64,000 nt of DNA, from positions 2,790,001 to 2,854,000 of the forward strand of contig NC_014532.2 of NCBI RefSeq assembly GCF_000196875.2, written 5' to 3'. The DNA is from Halomonas elongata DSM 2581. GTDB lineage: Bacteria; Pseudomonadota; Gammaproteobacteria; Pseudomonadales; Halomonadaceae. Position numbers and translations under genes: made by a program. Below the pieces are notes generated by a model. It ran no database searches. It saw only the letters and a list, made by a program, of their open reading frames with translations, and had not been told where the DNA came from. Positions 62,757 through 64,000 of this stretch are shown one piece after another. Position 1 is the stretch's first letter, and each line of letters begins with the position of its first letter.

Positions 62757-63716
62757 ATGTCCCTGATCGATATTTTCCTCGGCACTCTCGGCATCACCCT
62801 TCCCGTCTTCGCCATGGTGTTCATCGGCATCGGTCTCAAGCGCCTGGGCTGGATCGATCAGGCCTTCGTCAACACCGCTTCCAGGCTGGTCTTCCGGGGC
62901 ACTCTGCCGACTCTCATCTTCCTGAGCCTGATCGGCGCGGATCTGGAAAACACCTTCAACCCCTGGTTGCTCGTCTTCTTCGCCCTGGCGACCCTGGCCA
63001 GTTTCCTGTTGTCCTGGGCGTGGTCGACTTGGCGCCATCCCCGTCACCTGCGCGGTGTCTACGTCCAGGGGGCGTTTCGTGGCAACTGCGGCATCGTCGG
63101 CATGGCCCTGGCCAGTGGCATGTACGGCGAGGCCGGGCTGTCCATTGGCGGGCTGCTGCTGGGCGTAGTGATCCTGACCTATAACGTTCTGTCGGTGGTC
63201 GTGCTCAGCTTCTACCGACCGAGGGAAAACGGTGCACGGCAAGTCCAGTGGCGAAGCATCGCCAAGCATATCCTGACCAATCCCTTGATCCTGGCCGTCC
63301 TGCTGGCCACGCCCCTGGCACTGCTCGAGGTTCGGTTACCGCACTGGCTGGCCACCACCGGGGACTATTTCGCCTCGCTGACGCTCCCGCTGGCCCTGAT
63401 CTGCATTGGTGCCACCCTATCGACCCGCGCCCTGAAGAAGGGATATGGACCCGCACTGGGCGCCAGCACCTGGAAGATGGTCGGCATTCCCTTCATGGCC
63501 ACAGCGGCGGCCTGGTCACTTGGCTTCGAAGGGCGCGAACTGGGCGTGATGTTCCTGTTCTTCGCCAGCCCCACAGCGGCGGCGGCTTTCGTCATGGCCA
63601 AGGCGATGGGCGGCGACGAAACGCTCACCGCCAACATCATCGCCCTCACCACACTGATGGCGAGCATCACGATCACGGCCGGCGTCTTTGTCCTGCGCGT
63701 GGCGGGGTTGATCTAG
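62757..63716 (+). CDS. AEC family transporter
   Basis: Membrane carrier of the auxin-efflux-carrier (PF03547) family, whose bacterial members include malonate/malate carriers. It has 319 residues and ten hydrophobic helices in two blocks of five. The conserved AFRGNCGIVGMAL lies near 105-120 and ASPTAAAAFVMAKAMGG near 275-290. Divergent from kdgD by 186 bp, so it may share the sugar-acid regulation and handle an acid or by-product. AGGA lies seven bases before ATG. The coding end overlaps the next gene by four bases. Confidence 0.88.
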   Translation: MSLIDIFLGTLGITLPVFAMVFIGIGLKRLGWIDQAFVNTASRLVFRGTLPTLIFLSLIGADLENTFNPWLLVFFALATLASFLLSWAWSTWRHPRHLRGVYVQGAFRGNCGIVGMALASGMYGEAGLSIGGLLLGVVILTYNVLSVVVLSFYRPRENGARQVQWRSIAKHILTNPLILAVLLATPLALLEVRLPHWLATTGDYFASLTLPLALICIGATLSTRALKKGYGPALGASTWKMVGIPFMATAAAWSLGFEGRELGVMFLFFASPTAAAAFVMAKAMGGDETLTANIIALTTLMASITITAGVFVLRVAGLI

Positions 63717-64000
63717 ACGTTCGCGGCAGTATCAGTGCCCTCCACCACCTCGAATTGCTCGAGGCCACCGCCCTCAGCTGTCGCCTCGGGCGGCATCGGG
63801 TTGGCGTGGGCTCGCTTGAAGTCGTCGCTGCCCACCCAGGTACGAAAGGCCTCCTGGCTTTCCCACTCGGTCTCGACGACATAGGGAGCCTGGTTGCCCT
63901 GCGGGCGCAGCACCCGCATGGCAACGAAGCCGGGCTGCTTGTCGATCTCGCCGGCACGGGCGCGAAAACGAGCCTCGAATTCGGCCTCGTAGCCAGGATT
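63713..64000 (-). CDS. Antibiotic biosynthesis monooxygenase (ABM) domain protein, 5' end outside window
   Basis: 96 codons are visible before the window edge. The frame runs FEARFRARAGEIDKQPGF, MRVLRPQG, YVVETEWESQEAF and WVGSDDFKRAHAN, the pattern of the small ferredoxin-like ABM domain (PF03992; about 100-110 residues in all). HmoA/HmoB-type heme-degrading proteins and quinol monooxygenases are relatives; the function here is unknown. The internal Met at 63917-63919 is unlikely to be the start because homology continues upstream. It converges on the AEC gene. Confidence 0.8.
   Translation of the reverse strand, partial: NPGYEAEFEARFRARAGEIDKQPGFVAMRVLRPQGNQAPYVVETEWESQEAFRTWVGSDDFKRAHANPMPPEATAEGGGLEQFEVVEGTDTAANV

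Overview
The window is high-G+C, densely packed gammaproteobacterial chromosome, most like Halomonadaceae (Halomonas or a close relative). This rests on the nnr-tsaE-amiB-mutL-miaA-hfq-hflX superoperon, the ybeZ-ybeY-ybeX-lnt operon, class I polyhydroxyalkanoate (PHA) synthase with phasin, and TRAP and tripartite-tricarboxylate (TTT) sugar-acid transport. No rRNA, tRNA, CRISPR array or intact insertion sequence was seen.

Layout. 1-8113 (minus): metabolite repair, t6A tRNA modification, cell-wall amidase, mismatch repair, tRNA prenylation, Hfq and HflX, the last cut by the window edge. 8217-12654: queG (plus) converging on serS (minus), then a CPA-type antiporter with an RCK domain. 12709-19527 (minus): gph, trpE, a 1.6-kb accessory islet, trpG, trpD, trpC. 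The islet is flanked by two copies of a 46-bp terminator-bearing repeat. 19629-24919: NADH dehydrogenase 2, a small-conductance mechanosensitive channel, a GIY-YIG protein, rpe and gamma-glutamyltransferase. 25152-28990 (plus): sulfate/thiosulfate ABC importer. 29059-36961: YajG-like lipoprotein, tpm, SH3-domain membrane protein, miaB, ybeZYX-lnt. 37105-42798: PHA synthase, phasin and a small partner, aroC, prmB, Smr protein. 42795-45507: three serine hydrolases in a row.

45723-63716 is a sugar-acid catabolic island. One minus-strand unit encodes a TRAP transporter (dctPQM), galactarolactone cycloisomerase (gci), galactarolactone isomerase (gli), uronate dehydrogenase (udh) and an Ldh2-family oxidoreductase, followed by a FadR-type regulator. 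The other encodes kdgD, a TctCBA transporter, garD, gudD and 2-oxoglutarate-semialdehyde dehydrogenase. Together they predict oxidation of D-galacturonate/D-glucuronate, and dehydration of galactarate/glucarate, to 5-dehydro-4-deoxyglucarate and then 2-oxoglutarate. Both units start from almost superimposable promoters (53624-53700 and 62625-62702). These share a -35 block, a -10 block, a downstream operator-like box and an upstream box, which argues for one regulator, probably the local FadR-type protein.

The least explained pieces are the trpE/trpG islet, the twin sugar-acid promoters, the Ldh2-family enzyme, a GTAAGCC heptamer array that supplies the lnt stop codon, a 35-bp palindrome before ybeZ, and strong hairpins after both solute-binding-protein genes. 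No wholly new defence or mobile system was recognised.
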